Positions 36,801-54,762 of a stretch of 64,000 nt of DNA are shown here, piece after piece. The stretch spans positions 3,286,001-3,350,000 of the forward strand of contig CP099840.1 of the NCBI GenBank assembly GCA_030062745.1. The letters are read 5' to 3'. Within the stretch, counting starts at the first letter, position 1. Each line of letters begins with the position of its first letter. The notes beneath the pieces are model-generated. The model ran no database searches, had not been told where the DNA came from, and saw only the letters and a list, made by a program, of their open reading frames with translations. The DNA is from Capitulum mitella. Taxonomy: Eukaryota; Arthropoda; Thecostraca; Pollicipedomorpha; Pollicipedidae. The position numbers were made by a program, and so were the translations under genes.

Positions 36801-39800
36801 ATTGACTGACGCGACGAAGGATCGACGGCCGGCCGGCGCAGCTTTGCACCCGCTGCTTGCGCATTTGGCGACAGCTAAGACAAACGAACTGAAGCGCATT
36901 CACAGTCAGATGAACCGTGAACTTACCCGGCCGTACATGAAAGCGGAGCAATATTAATCTGTAAATCACTGGTCCCAATAAACCCTGCCAGTAAATAGCA
37001 ACATTAACAATCGGGCCCTTCTGACCTTTACGTTTCACGCCATCGGTCTTCATTTCTCTAAACGCCCAACCGTCAAAACGCCATGCCCTTTAACAAATGG
37101 CCCCCGCAAGAGACATCCATCACTTTCGACCACTACCCCGCCACTGCCGCGCCGCCTACAGGTAGGCGACCCCGTGCCCCGTCCGCCGGCAGCGTTCGCC
37201 GGGGCGGCCTGGCGGCCACGTGCCCACCGCAGCGCCCATTTGCGTCCGGGCGACATTTGCAAACGACCTTTGGTGGCGCGCCGATTCGCGGAACGGCGGC
37301 GCCTCGCCCGCGGCCGAGCACGGCCGGTCACGGCCGGTCAGGCCGAATCAACCGCCGGCGGCGGCGGCGGTGGGGGAACAGAAGGCCAGGATCCCGGCTC
37401 CTGAGGCGGCGGCGAACAGCGGAGCCGGGCGAGGGACGCTGCCAGGTCGCGGCGACCTGGGGCGGTGAGCGGAACGCACCAGAAACGACGCTGTACATTT
37501 CAAATGAGTCAGTCAGGGCGGCGTGTGGAAGTCTGATGATGGACGGGATGTCCGTACCAGTCAATGCGGGGAACCTGCTGATTAGGTTCAGCGCGCAGGC
37601 AGCGCAGCATGGCAGCGTGGCGGGAGAATCTAGCACAACCAGTGGCTCGTCCCACATCGCGGGCTCGTCGGCTGAAAGGATACTCCAGGTCATGCTGCAT
37701 TACAATGGCTAGTCATTCCTGCAGTCACTTGTATCACTTGGCGCCGGACCCACGCATGTCAGACTTTTAAGCCTCATGCCCTTCCTTCACAGCCTCAAGA
37801 ACAGACCAGCAGACCTCGCGCGTCCCCCGCCCGGCCCGGTCGTCGCAGCCGACGCAGCCCGGCCGACGGCGGCGCGTCGCCGGCGTCGCCGAGACGGGCG
37901 GCCGTCCCTGAGAGGCCGCCGGCCCCACTAATGGCAGGTGCACCATCGATCAGCCGGCGCCGGCCAGCCGCACCGCGTGCGACACACGGACACAACAACA
38001 CGCGCGTACGCACGCACCTGCGGACAAAGGCGCTGCCGCTGCCGCTGACGGGCGGCGCCGCCGGCGCGCTGGCGGCGAGCGACGACGCAGCAGAGCCGGA
38101 TGCCACGCGCCAGCCGGCCGGCCGGCAGCTCGGTGATTAGCGGCCGGTCGTTGCCCGGCTCCCGGCCGCCGTCGCACCGGGCGAGGCCTGCACGCTGCTG
38201 GCCGGGCGCGGCAGGCACGGACAGTGCTGGTGACTAACGTCTGCGCCACCGCTACCGCCGGCGCGTCCGAGTCCCAGCACCCGGTAGGTGGACACCGGTG
38301 CCGCCTGACGCCGCTCCTGAGAGGCGCATCAGCTGACGCTGCGTCTTTCCGAGACCGCGTCCGTGTCGTAACGGAGCAATGAGGGTTCTCCCACCACGCG
38401 ACTGCGTAGCTCTCAAACGTTCGCATCTGACGGGAAGGTAGGGGAGATCGATGGTAATTAGCCGTCCGGCGGCGGGTGGTGCGACGCGTCGGCCGCCACC
38501 ACGTCCGCCGTTCGTCCGCTTCATCCGACGGCCAACACCGCTGCTCGTCTTCGATGTTGGTCATACACCTTTCGTCAACATCCTGGGCTCAATCAATGAG
38601 GTAGGCTAACAAAGAGCGTTTGTTGACTGATGACTGTTGCAGAGTTCAAGCCGACAGCGACTGACATTGCAGCCATGGTGCATTTGTTGACTTATCCGCA
38701 CCTTGCGGCGCATTGATAGGATGGGTATGTTGCAACCGCGATGCATTTGTTGATTTATAGCTGCGTCTAAAGCGGAACCATTGGCAGCGTGATATTGCAG
38801 CCACATGCATTTGTCAAACGCGTGTCATGTCAGGAGCCAATGCTAGACGGTTATAACCCCGTGTCCGGCGTGCAAGGTAAATGACCCGACAGAACGCCAT
38901 GCGGCAATACCTCCGTTTGTTCGTTTACGTCAAGGCTTCACCGCAAACTGACTGCACCGGATATTATGGTCATGCCGTTACTCCCGTAGTTTTAATAAAG
39001 AAGCGACCACTGTCGCCCATATTCAGGAAAACCGAACACCGCTGGAAGCACCGATCGAGTCGGAGGGCCGCCGGCGCGCGCGGTGACATCGCCGTCCCCG
39101 CCTCATTAATCGAGGAAACGCCTCTAATTGGACGCCGGAACCTCATAAGCCAGCGGCGGCGGCCGCCCGAACATCGGCCCAATCACCGCGGAGAGGGCGA
39201 CGGCCCGGGGTCGACTGCCGGGGACGCTCCGCCGGCCGGCCGGTCCGCCGCCGACATCGGCGGCCACCTCCGCCGGGACAGCGCGCGAGGGCGGGCCGCA
39301 TGTTCACGCCCTGCTGTTGGCATAAGGCGCACTGACCGGCGCCAGCCTTGGCGCACGATCGGCCGTGTGCGCTACGACACTGTCCTGGCTCATGATCTGG
39401 GTGGTGGCCAAATGCGGCGCAATATTAGCATTTTAACCTTCACCCGTACGGGGAAGGTGACGACGTAACCCCTTCGCCCTGAGCTTTTCCGAGGATAACT
39501 TCCTAATGGTTTGATTGATCCGTCTCCCATTTGGCGTACCCCGTGCGGCATCCTTTCTGCATCTTAAAATGTGAATTTTTTTCTTCTACGTTGCCGTAAT
39601 AATGACCTATGACGTCGTAATAGGAGGCATGTCAGCCGTCTTCGCGCGCCAACGCGGCCAGATTACAGCGGTCTCATTTTTACGAACACTGATATCCGTT
39701 TTGTTTCATCATCATTTATTCTTTGATTTGTGCTTCAAATGGGAAAGTACCACTTTCTGCCAATTTCTGACATTTGACCCGACCACGAACGGCCCTACCA

Positions 39801-42325
39801 GCTCCCCGCCCCTCCCCCCTCTTTACGTCCCTGTTATACAGAGACCAATGCACGGGAGAGGGTCAAACCGTCGAGTGAGACGGGCGGGCCATTTCCCGCC
39901 AGCATCCAATGTTACTCGTCACTGGCCCACCCATCCGCTGCGCCGAAGATCGAGTGACGTTCCGCCTACCTTACAACGCCAACGGCACGGCCATGCACAT
40001 ACAAGCCACGGCAAAAACTCGTTCCCTTAACGTGACGCCACGTCACAAACCGAGCACCAAGGCGGGGGATCACACTGCCCCATCTCTCCGCAGAATCATC
40101 GATGACGGAGCAGTGCATACTTCGCTCCAGCACCGACGCCCAACGACCAGGCCCTGCCACTCAGCACCGCGACGGCAGCCAAACCTCCCGGCCGCCGCCG
40201 CCAGCCACGCCGGCCCCTCGGCGGACAGAGCGACTCCTCCGCGGCGGAGGCGGCGGCGGGCGGCGCGCCAGACCGCCTCCGGCCCGGCCGGCCGGCGCCG
40301 TGATATAGCGCCCACTTAGCTCTAACTGGCCGAATAAGTACGTCAGGCTGAGCGACGAGCGGCGGCGCGGCTCGGCCGGCGGCCGGCGCTGGCCCGGCCG
40401 GCCTCGCGGGGTCGGCCTGTCCCGGCTGAGCGAGTGCTCATTCCGGCACGCGCCGGCACGGTTAAGCCCTTTCACTTGTCGATTGGCCGGGAGAATCGAA
40501 CATGGAGGTTTCGGAGGCTTCGCCATCAAACCGAGCTTAGAGTGAAAGATCTTTGACGGGGGAATAACCAGCCCACGGTGCTCCTTACTGATACGATATG
40601 CAATGAACGACAGCAATCCCTAAATATGGGACCATACAGTCCGATTAACTTCCGAGCTGAGGTCCCACAAAGCCCCATGGACCCTCGTAACAGCGAGCAA
40701 TGATCATTGGCGCCATCCCAATCCCGCGAGATTCTCGCCTCACTGATAACACCCGCTGCGCTCCCTCCCCACGTCCAGACCCCGCAGTCCCCAGGCTATC
40801 AGAGTTAAAGCCCAACGCGGCCGCGCCGCCGTCACGGGCCGCGAATCTCAGACGGCGCCGGCATAATCAGCGCGCCCCGCGACTATCAGCCGAACGCCGA
40901 CGCAGACGTCCATTTCGCTCCTCCGACTGCCGCCCCCGCCCCCGCCCCCGCCCGGCGCGTCCGGGCGCCGGCAGCCCTATCAGGGCGGCCCGCTCTCGCC
41001 GCGAAGGGCTATCGGGGGGCTAAAGTCGCGCTAACTCGGCCGTATCGACCGGCAGAGGCGGCGGACGCCCGGCCACCGCCGCCGACTGCATATTTCCGCC
41101 AACGCCGGCCGCCGCTCCTCAGTATGCCGGCCGCAGATTACCGGCTGGAAATGGTAACGTTATTATTACCGGCGGCGGCGCGCTTCATAAACAGGCGCGG
41201 ATGGCGGCGCAGGCCGGCGGAGGCGGCGCCGGGGGCGGAGAGGGTAGGTCGGACATGCCCGCTTTGCGGCCGTGTTAAAAGTCACGGCCTCGCCCGGACA
41301 GGTGAGAAGTCCGATGGCTCGAGCGGACGAGCATCCGGACTCGGAGCCGATGCGTTTGATGGGACGCGAGATCGCACTACGTGGAAGTCATCGGAAGTGA
41401 AGCCTATCGCACGGCGACGCCAATGCTCTTCATCAAAAGAAACTGAGAGCGTGGCTGAAGCAATCCGCGAAACTGACGGACGTGAAGAAACGACGGACGA
41501 CGAACGTCCGCAATCGGAATATCATTCCGAGCCGATTCACGCCATGATGGGTACACAAAAATTAGCTGAGTTAAACAGTTACACACAATATTTGTCAAAC
41601 AGGTACACCATGTACACCACATAAGACCACAATTACAAATTTCATGACGGGTTCCAAATGAAATCATCGTAGCTGCAGCCTTTGACAGGATTGTGATAAG
41701 AATTATCTGCAATAAAACTCTGTAAACACAAACTGCTGGAGCAGACCGATCATAATTCCATTGATGGGTGATTGGTTTTTGACGCGAGGCATTGTACCCC
41801 ACTAGCCGTAATGTTGACACACGAAAATCAGTAGCACCGTCTGTTCTCCAGAATTCTGCTAACATTACCCAAGTTGATTTGGGACATCACAGCTTAATAT
41901 TTGATCACAGCATTGAGAGCAATAAAGACGGCACCAGAAATATTAAAACAACACTAGAATACATCAGCATCCATCAGACCACACTATTCCAACTCAGGGC
42001 ACCACAAACATGGTCAATCGCAAATGTAACATGAATTCATCACCATTAACCTCCCGCACACGGCAACAAAACGGCGACTGGCTACACCACTGACACCACA
42101 TCATCACACTCGAACCGCACACGCCGGTTCCGCCGCGAGCCACAGCACCGCGCCCCGCCCACCATCCGTCAGGAACACCCGCCCCACCACCGGCGGTCGT
42201 CGCGCCGGTCCCCGACCGCGCCCCCCGGGCCGGACGGGCCGCGGCGGCGATCGCCGCTCCCCGGGGACGGCGCCGGCCGCGACAGGGCCGCCAACTCCGG
42301 CCGCCGTCCCCGGGGCCGCACTGAC
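33891..42325 (-). other. Dys: Rest of the intron between exon 52e and exon 53e
   Basis: AT-rich DNA at 34.4-36.4 kb gives way to GC-rich blocks at 36.5-36.8, 37.1-37.5, 37.8-38.3, 39.0-39.3 and 40.1-41.3 kb. A 64-bp repeat lies at 38.6 kb. Open frames here lack both splice support and similarity to known families. No RNA gene is seen. Confidence 0.5.
38608..38822. repeat. Degenerate 64-bp tandem repeat, about four copies
   Basis: The word GCATTTGTTGA(C/T) with a preceding TTGCAGCC recurs near 38,615, 38,680, 38,744 and 38,808. The intervening bases are diverged. Confidence 0.75.
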
Positions 42326-42431
42326 CTTTCGAGTGGACCTGCTGCCGGTTCGAGTCGTCCTTGAGCCCGTCGGCCGAGTTGACCAGGTCGCTGAGCTGCG
42401 GCTTGCGCGACTCCAGCTCGCGCAGAACGTT
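42326..42431 (-). CDS. Dys: Dystrophin internal exon, repeat 20 (human exon 52 equivalent)
   Basis: Internal exon of 106 bp with acceptor TGCCTCCGCCGGCAG|AAC and donor TCGAAAG|GTCAGT. It starts in phase 0 and ends in phase 1. It encodes NVLRELESRKPQLSDLVNSA and then DGLKDDSNRQQVHSK. Human exon 52 reads ATMQDLEQRRPQLEELITAA in the same place. The RKPQL/RRPQL core sits in the second helix of repeat 20. The exon is 12 bp (four codons) shorter than the 118-bp human exon, and the missing residues fall near the NRQQVHSK end. The RQQ-H-K ending is, to my recollection, an arthropod-type variant, supporting an arthropod source. Confidence 0.93.
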
Positions 42432-43391
42432 CTGCCGGCGGAGGCACTCGCTCAGAACGCGCCCGGCCGGTCCGCGCCGCCCACGTCAACATCGCCGACA
42501 GCTGTCGCGTCGGGAGCGACGGTCGGCGGGGACTACGCGCCGGCCGCCGCGCCGTTCTCCCGCCGCCGGCGGCGCCGGAAGACCGCGTTCCGGCCGCGGC
42601 GACGGTCGGCTCGGCGCCGGGGTTCCGATAATCGGCGCTCTCGCCCGGCGCTGCAGACTGATTGGCCCGAGCGGCGCCGGCTGCCGGGGCGACCGGCCGC
42701 GCCGAGTCCGGTGAATCGGAGCAAACACCGCACCGCCGCCGCTGCATGGCCGCGCAGGCAGCAAGCGAGGGCGCCATTCTGCCCCACAGGGAGGGGTAGC
42801 ACTCAACGGCGAGCTTGCAATGTCGGCAGATTGGAAATGCCGCGAAACCGAGCGTCTAATGAAAAATGTCATCTCCGGAAAGATCGCAGGATCTGTTGTG
42901 GAGCTTCTGTTGAGAACTGTTGGGTGCTCGTTCTTATCATCGTCTGTTCGAGACGAACATTGGGGACGGCGACTGGCACTGAAGCATTCGCACGACACCT
43001 GCGGCAAACGTCAGCGAAGGACGCTTTGCATCAATCAGTACCGGAGCACGAGTTTCGCCTATGGGCTGGATTTTGACTGGCAGGAATTAGGAGAAAAATT
43101 TTTGGGAACCCTCTAGTTTTTTTAGAACCCTCCGGCAATTTTCCAAATATTTGGGATCTTCAAAGCTGTTGTATGTCGCTTCTGAGTTACCCTGTTTTGA
43201 CTAAAATCTTTTATCAAGAATTTGTCTCGCCACGAAGTATTCGGGTAAGAACTTCCATTCACATGTATGTCATGTCGGGAGGTTTGAAACCACGAGGTGT
43301 ACAAAGCAATGCATTTGGGAATTTTCTGCACATGCTGAACAGATATCCACGGCTCCTTCGGTCTCCCAAGGGCAGTCAAAACACATTTTCT

Positions 43392-43426
43392 TAATAAATA
43401 AATAAATAATAAATACAATAAATAAC
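43392..43426. repeat. (AAAT)n-type microsatellite
   Basis: TAATAAATAAATAAATAAT followed by further AAATA words. This is a simple AT repeat of about 35 bases. Confidence 0.85.
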
Positions 43427-44347
43427 AGGGATAAAATAAACAGAACGTAGACATAATAAATACAATGGAATCGTTAACTTTGCTCTTCGAAGCGTCGTTC
43501 ATCTTACAGACCGCTCCAAAGCACAAGTGGTGCTGCCCACGCTCACACATGGATCCGCCTTTGTCAGACACGAGATGAAACATGAGATACCACGCCAGAC
43601 CTGAACGTCCGGTACGGTTTCTCCGTCGAACTGCAAAACTCCCGGAGACGCGAAAGTGGCCAAGGCAGGGGCTGTGAAGTTAGCTTGTTAGTTTTGAGCA
43701 AGACCGGCAAAACTTATCCCCAAGAATGACAAATTGCGAGCAACAAAGCAGCCGAAGCATTTTGCTGAAGGGAAAGTTAGGGGGCAGCAATCAAATACGG
43801 TTCGAGAAAAGTCCCACACGTGTTCACTCAGCGCAGCAGCTTTAACTTCACCGGCAGTAGAGCTAAAGTGAACCTGTTATTTAACATTACTTACGTCGCA
43901 AAGAACAATGACTTCACAACGGAAAAAAACACAGCAATGTCTCTTCCAACCAAAAGTTATTCCAGCATCGCCAAACGCGCCTTCTGCTCTCGCCGCGCTT
44001 TAAGAAATAAATTAAAAAAACCCCCGCAGCGGCCTAAAAAGCACGGACGTCCCGCCGGCACGCACGCGAAACTGCGATCAAAACACAACGGAAAAGCATC
44101 TCAACCAACAGACATCGCCAAGCGCCGATGTCGCCCGACGGAAAAACGGCACAATGATGAGGAATGGCCATCATAAGCACAATGGGAAAGACGACCTTTG
44201 ACCCAATCGGCACCAAAACTGTATGGGCAAATTGGCGATGAAACGTCAGTCATGTCACGCCATCATCCTTGAAACGCAGCCAGATTCAGATACAGCGGAC
44301 AGAAACAACGTGAAATGTTAACCATTCACATTAAAGAGAAGCGCTCT

Positions 44348-44366
44348 AAAAAAAAAAAAAAAAAAA
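44348..44366. repeat. Homopolymer of 19 A
   Basis: Nineteen uninterrupted A residues followed by CAACAATAAAAAGG. It may be a retroposed tail, though no upstream element is recognised. Confidence 0.85.
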
Positions 44367-44639
44367 CAACAATAAAAAGGTGCAAAACAAAGCACGAAAA
44401 TTCACCTCAAAAACCACATGAATCCACAAACCAGTACAGAATGCCAGGTAAACACACGAGCGGATGATTTACCGACCCGACAAAAGCTCTCCAATCATCG
44501 ACAGTCTGCCTCTGTATTCACGATGGCGAGCGTCGCTACCACTACCGGATTCCTGTCCTACAGTACGGTTCCATCAAGGTCAAAGCCACGCTGCGTCAGC
44601 TGAGAGTGATAAGACTCGTGCACCTAAAGCAAGGTGTGA

Positions 44640-45085
44640 ACCACGGAACAGATCCTGCAACTGCCAAGTGAGGATCTGCAGACAGACCCCAAGGGTACAT
44701 CCAGGTAAGCTTGCGCACAGGCCCGACGGCTACAGCCAGATGAGAGTCCCCGAACACATCCTACGACTGAAGCAAGATAACGGTCCCCGGAGAGAGCCTG
44801 CGCCTTTAACCAGGTGGCAGTACCCGGGCGAACCCCGCCGCCACAGCGAGGTCAGGGTACCCGGACACAACCTGCAGTTAAGACCAGCTGAGGCTCCGCA
44901 GACGGGCCCCGCGGTAACGACCAGGTGAGTCTCCCCCAAACAGATCCTGCGGCTATAGCTACATGCGTCTCCGCAGCAGACCCTGCGGCACAACCAGGTG
45001 AATGTCTGCAGACAGATGTCGCGGCTACAGCCAGGTGAAGGTCTGCTCCCAGACGCCGCGGCTACAGCCAGGCGAGAGCCCGCAG
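44640..45085. repeat. 37-bp minisatellite, about twelve diverged copies
   Basis: The unit is CCAGGTGA-GTCTGCAGACAGA-CCTGCGGCTACAG. CCAGGTGA or variants occur near 44,701, 44,736, 44,810, 44,846, 44,884, 44,921, 44,959, 44,994, 45,031 and 45,068, mostly 36-38 bases apart. Each unit carries an AG|GTGA-like word on the plus strand, which mimics splice donors but is a repeat effect. The array ends about 160 bases from the candidate first exon at 45,244. Confidence 0.88.
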
Positions 45086-45243
45086 GACCACACACGCGGC
45101 CGCCGACAGCTCCGGCCCCAGCGCAGCGGCCGGCGGCCATTAGCGGCCGCGTTAATGACGGCGGCCGCCGGCGCTGTCGGCGCGCCGGCGGCCGCCGCCG
45201 ATTTACCGCCGCCGGCCGCCGGCAGCGCCGCGGCGCCACTCAC

Positions 45244-45339
45244 GTCGAACTGGGTCGAGACGGGCGGCGGGGTGCGATGCTGCTGCGCCGGCGAGCGGCC
45301 GCCGGCCGCAGCCCCGTTGGCCGGACCTCGCTGCCACAT
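45244..45339 (-). CDS. Candidate alternative first coding exon of a short dystrophin isoform (45-kb start)
   Basis: An ATG at 45,339 (context ACGGCC before it) opens 32 codons beginning MWQRGPANGAAAGG and ending PPPVSTQFD. A perfect GTGAGT donor follows at 45,243 in phase 0. An in-frame TGA lies 16 codons upstream. The next dystrophin exon downstream (42,431) starts in phase 0, so splicing would give STQFD followed by NVLRELESRKPQL. The peptide has no recognised domain. Codon choice is mostly G/C-ending with a few exceptions, which is not decisive in such GC-rich DNA. The surrounding 45.1-46.1 kb is CpG-rich, and a GACGTCA array lies 0.7-1.0 kb upstream. It may correspond to a Drosophila Dp186-like start. 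A chance ATG plus donor in CpG-rich DNA cannot be excluded. Confidence 0.42.
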
Positions 45340-46084
45340 GGCCGTCGCTGGGTCGCGCGCCGCGCGAGCGCCGGCCGCCGCCAGTCACCTGGTGTCCGCG
45401 CGACGCCGCGCCACGAATCGATGTCGCCGCCGCCGCCGTCCGGGACGGCCTGGCACGGCCAGCGGCGCGCTCGGCTGGCACGCTCCCGGCGGCGGACGCG
45501 GCGGCGCGCGCGCGGCCGCGCCGGCCCGGCCCGCCACACTGCCCCGCCGGCCGCCGGCACAGACTGCGCGTCGGCGCCGGTATCGACGTGCGTCGTCGCC
45601 GGCGGCGGCGGCGCGGCGACAGCGCCGCCGCCGTCTACTCTTTCCCACGCGCGGCCGGCCACACCGGCGGCGGCGCGGCACGGCCGGCGCTCGGCGGGCG
45701 CCCGCCGCGCCCGCGGCCGCCGAGCCTCTCCGGCGACGCAACGCATCCGCATCGGCACCGGCAGCGGTCATCGATTCCGACGCCGCCGGCGGCGGCCACG
45801 CCAATTGCTGCCGCCCGGAGGGGGAGGCGGCCGGCGCTGTGATCCTCCGACGCTCCGGCGGCCGCCGGCGGCGCGCGGACAGCGCCGGGCTGCCGTCCGC
45901 GGCTGCCGGCCGGCAGCACGGGCGGCCGCCGCTGCGCCGCGACCTTCGAGAGCCGTATCGGGCCGGGCCGACCTCATCAGCCCGACTCATGGAGGCATCG
46001 ATCACGGCCGGCTGTGATCTGACGACGGCGACAGGCGGCGGCCGCCGGCGGCCGACGTCACCCGCCCGGCTGACGTCTCCGTCA

Positions 46085-46330
46085 GGCGTCACCGGCGGCG
46101 TGAGGTCACGAGAGACGTCGTGGGAGAGCGCCGAGTCACTAAAAACGTCACGGAAGAGCGCGAGGCCACGAAAGACGTCACCAGCAAGCACGAGGCCGCG
46201 TCATGCGTCACGGAGCGTGAAGTCACGGCTCAAAGCCATGACCGAGCACAAAGTCACGACAGACGTCATGAACACACGCGAAGCCAGGAAAGACGTCAAG
46301 AGCGAGCGTGACGACGCAGTCTGACGTCGC
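46085..46330. repeat. 30-bp tandem array with a GACGTCA core in most units
   Basis: GACGTC or (A/T)(A/G)CGTCA words fall at 46,114, 46,144, 46,174, 46,204, 46,262, 46,292 and 46,323, close to a 30-base period. The unit resembles GAGCGCGAGGCCACGAAAGA followed by CGTCAC. Because 30 is a multiple of three, an open frame of ten-residue repeats results. I take it as a repeat, not a gene. It lies 0.75-1.0 kb upstream of the candidate first exon at 45.2-45.3 kb. Confidence 0.8.
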
Positions 46331-52978
<6,648 letters not shown>

Positions 52979-53074
52979 CTTGTGCTTGAAGATCATCTTG
53001 TTCACGTCCTCCAGGTCCCCGATGACCACCTGCCGCTCGCACATGCGTTTGATCAGGGACAGCCAGTCGTTGAT
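52979..53074 (-). CDS. Dys: Dystrophin internal exon, repeat 20 first helix (3' part of human exon 51)
   Basis: Internal exon of 96 bp with acceptor TGTAATTTCCGCAG|ATC and donor CACAAG|GTGAGT, phase 0 on both sides. The 32 residues start INDWLSLIKRMCERQ and continue VVIGDLEDVNKMIFKHK. They match human dystrophin TDWLSLLDQVIKSQ and VMVGDLEDINEMIIKQK residue for residue, including the conserved helix-A Trp and the VGDLED motif. The donor is at the exact place of the human exon 51/52 border. Repeat 20 belongs to the distal rod (repeats 20-23), which in vertebrates contributes to microtubule binding under the membrane. This is the clearest single identification of the gene as dystrophin rather than spectrin or nesprin. 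Confidence 0.95.
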
Positions 53075-54595
53075 CTGCGGAAATTACAGACGTTTTTAGG
53101 TAACGAGGAGTCGCATAAACATTAAGAAGATAGTATTCTGTCAAATGCATGCTTGAGGTGGCACAAAATAGACCCGGTGTTGAAAGAACTACAAGCCTTT
53201 TCCATCCAGGATCACATTTTTCATCCTTTTCATTTCCCATCCGGCTCGCCTTCGCCCAAAAGCGTGGCGGCATTTTCCCAACAGCAGCGGGTAAAACCCC
53301 GCCCGCACTCCATTTTCGAGCATCTCGGCGGCAACTGCGGCGCCCGACCTCCGTTCGCTGCGGCACACGGGGCCGCGGCAGCCTTTCCGGGCCACGACGG
53401 TCCATTCTACCGAAATAGCTCCCAGCTCATTGGCATATTTCGGGCGAAGGCTACGGCCCGTGAAGCGAGCGTAAGGAATTCTCCGTCCAGGCAGAAGCGA
53501 CAGATTTATGAGTTGGCCTAGTTGCGCTCTCAGACCCTGTGTTCTCGGCTGCACCCACTGAATTCGCGGTACGCCGGTCCTATTCGGAGAAGTGCAGACA
53601 GGCACGAAGTTAAGCGAACAGTGCGGTAAATGAGGTGGCACCGATGGATTTATGATTATACTGCAGTGATCACTTATTGATTTCAAGCCATTCAAGACAA
53701 ACAGCCGTAGAAAACAAAATACTTGGAATGAATTCCTCGAGTGCTGATATAACACAAAACGAACAATTCCTAGTAATGATACCGGGCTCGCAATGCCTGG
53801 GAGCCGACTGGACACCCATTTGTCTCAGTTCCACCGCTTACAATAAACCCCCCAGCTCACAATCCATCACAACGTGCCAACACCAGCACGGCAGCACAAT
53901 CAGATTACAAAGCCCTTCAAACGCGCGTTAGCCGGCCGATTCGACGCGAAAATAATAGCTCACGCCGTCCTGCCGGGCTGCAGGCCGACAACGGCCAGAA
54001 CAAATCGAACCAGTTGCCGGGCCGCCTCCGGGAACGGCCTCCCCGCCCGGGAGGCTGGCGGCGGCGCCGTGCCCCCTGATCGCCGCTCCCGGCGGCGGCT
54101 CGTCGCGACGTCGCCAGAAATGGCCCGTCCGCCGGCCGACAGCCGCACGTCTGGCCCGCCCGCTTATCTCGTTAAGTGGCTCTCGAATGAGTGAATCACC
54201 GCCGACCGGCGGCCTCCGCGGCAGCCGCTTAAGATAAGTTGACGAGTCCGAATATAGAACGTAAGTAAACAAATAACGTAAAGAAAAGTACGAAGCCAAG
54301 TGAGCAGCAGGCAAGCTGACCGGTGGCCCTCAGTGTCAAATTTACGTTGACGGGATCAAGCTAGCTGCTCGTATCCTGCTCTCTGTGCAGCACTTCAGAG
54401 CTCTTTCTGACCAACAACCGCAGTGAGACGACAGCAGCGCTCGTGTGGCCATCCGCTCCTCCGCAGCGGCCGCGATACCCCACAATACCCCGCTCCACCG
54501 CCAGACATGTCTGCCAGGTCCGCTCGACGCCTCGTCCCTCGCTGGCCGCCATGCCCCACCTGTCAGCGGCAGGCTGGAGCCTCGCCACCACCCAC
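53075..54595 (-). other. Dys: Short intron splitting the exon-51 equivalent
   Basis: 1,521 bases in phase 0 between the two parts of the exon-51 equivalent. It has a GC-rich block at 53.9-54.1 kb and otherwise moderate composition. Nothing else is recognised. Confidence 0.7.
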
Positions 54596-54762
54596 CTGGT
54601 TGATGCTCTTGTCGAGGCTGCCGACGAGCGCCGTCGGGCTGAAGGCGCGGTGTCGCGTCAGCGGCGACGGGAAGCTGGGCGGCAGCGAGCCGGCGCGCGA
54701 CGCCTCGGTCGGCTCGGCGGCCGCCGGCGGCGAGCTGGCCGGCGCCTGGACGGGCGGCTCGT
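54596..54762 (-). CDS. Dys: Dystrophin internal exon, hinge 3 into repeat 20 (5' part of human exon 51)
   Basis: Internal exon of 167 bp with acceptor GTCCCGCCCGCAG|AC and donor ATCAACCAG|GTGGGT. It starts in phase 1 and ends in phase 0. The first half is Pro/Ala/Ser-rich (EPPVQAPASSPPAAAEPTEA), typical of hinge 3. The second half, SPTALVGSLDKSINQ, runs into repeat 20, whose first helix continues in the exon at 53.0 kb as INDWLSLIKRM. In human DMD both pieces lie in the single 233-bp exon 51, which also starts in phase 1 and ends in phase 0. Here an extra phase-0 intron of 1,521 bases splits it, and the two parts sum to 263 bp. Confidence 0.82.

Larger units (their letters stand above)
42432..44639 (-). 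other. Dys: Intron after exon 51 (3' part), stretch next to exon 52e
   Basis: GC-rich near exon 52e (42.4-42.8 kb), then AT-rich. An (AAAT)n run lies at 43,392-43,426 and 19 consecutive A at 44,348-44,366. The AAAT run could be the tail of an old retroposon, but no matching body is recognised. Confidence 0.5.

Noticed and set aside
45002..46324. 440-codon plus-strand open frame
   Set aside because: It runs through the 37-bp minisatellite, CpG-rich DNA and the 30-bp array. Its composition is Arg/Ala/Pro-rich, and there is no family similarity or splice logic.
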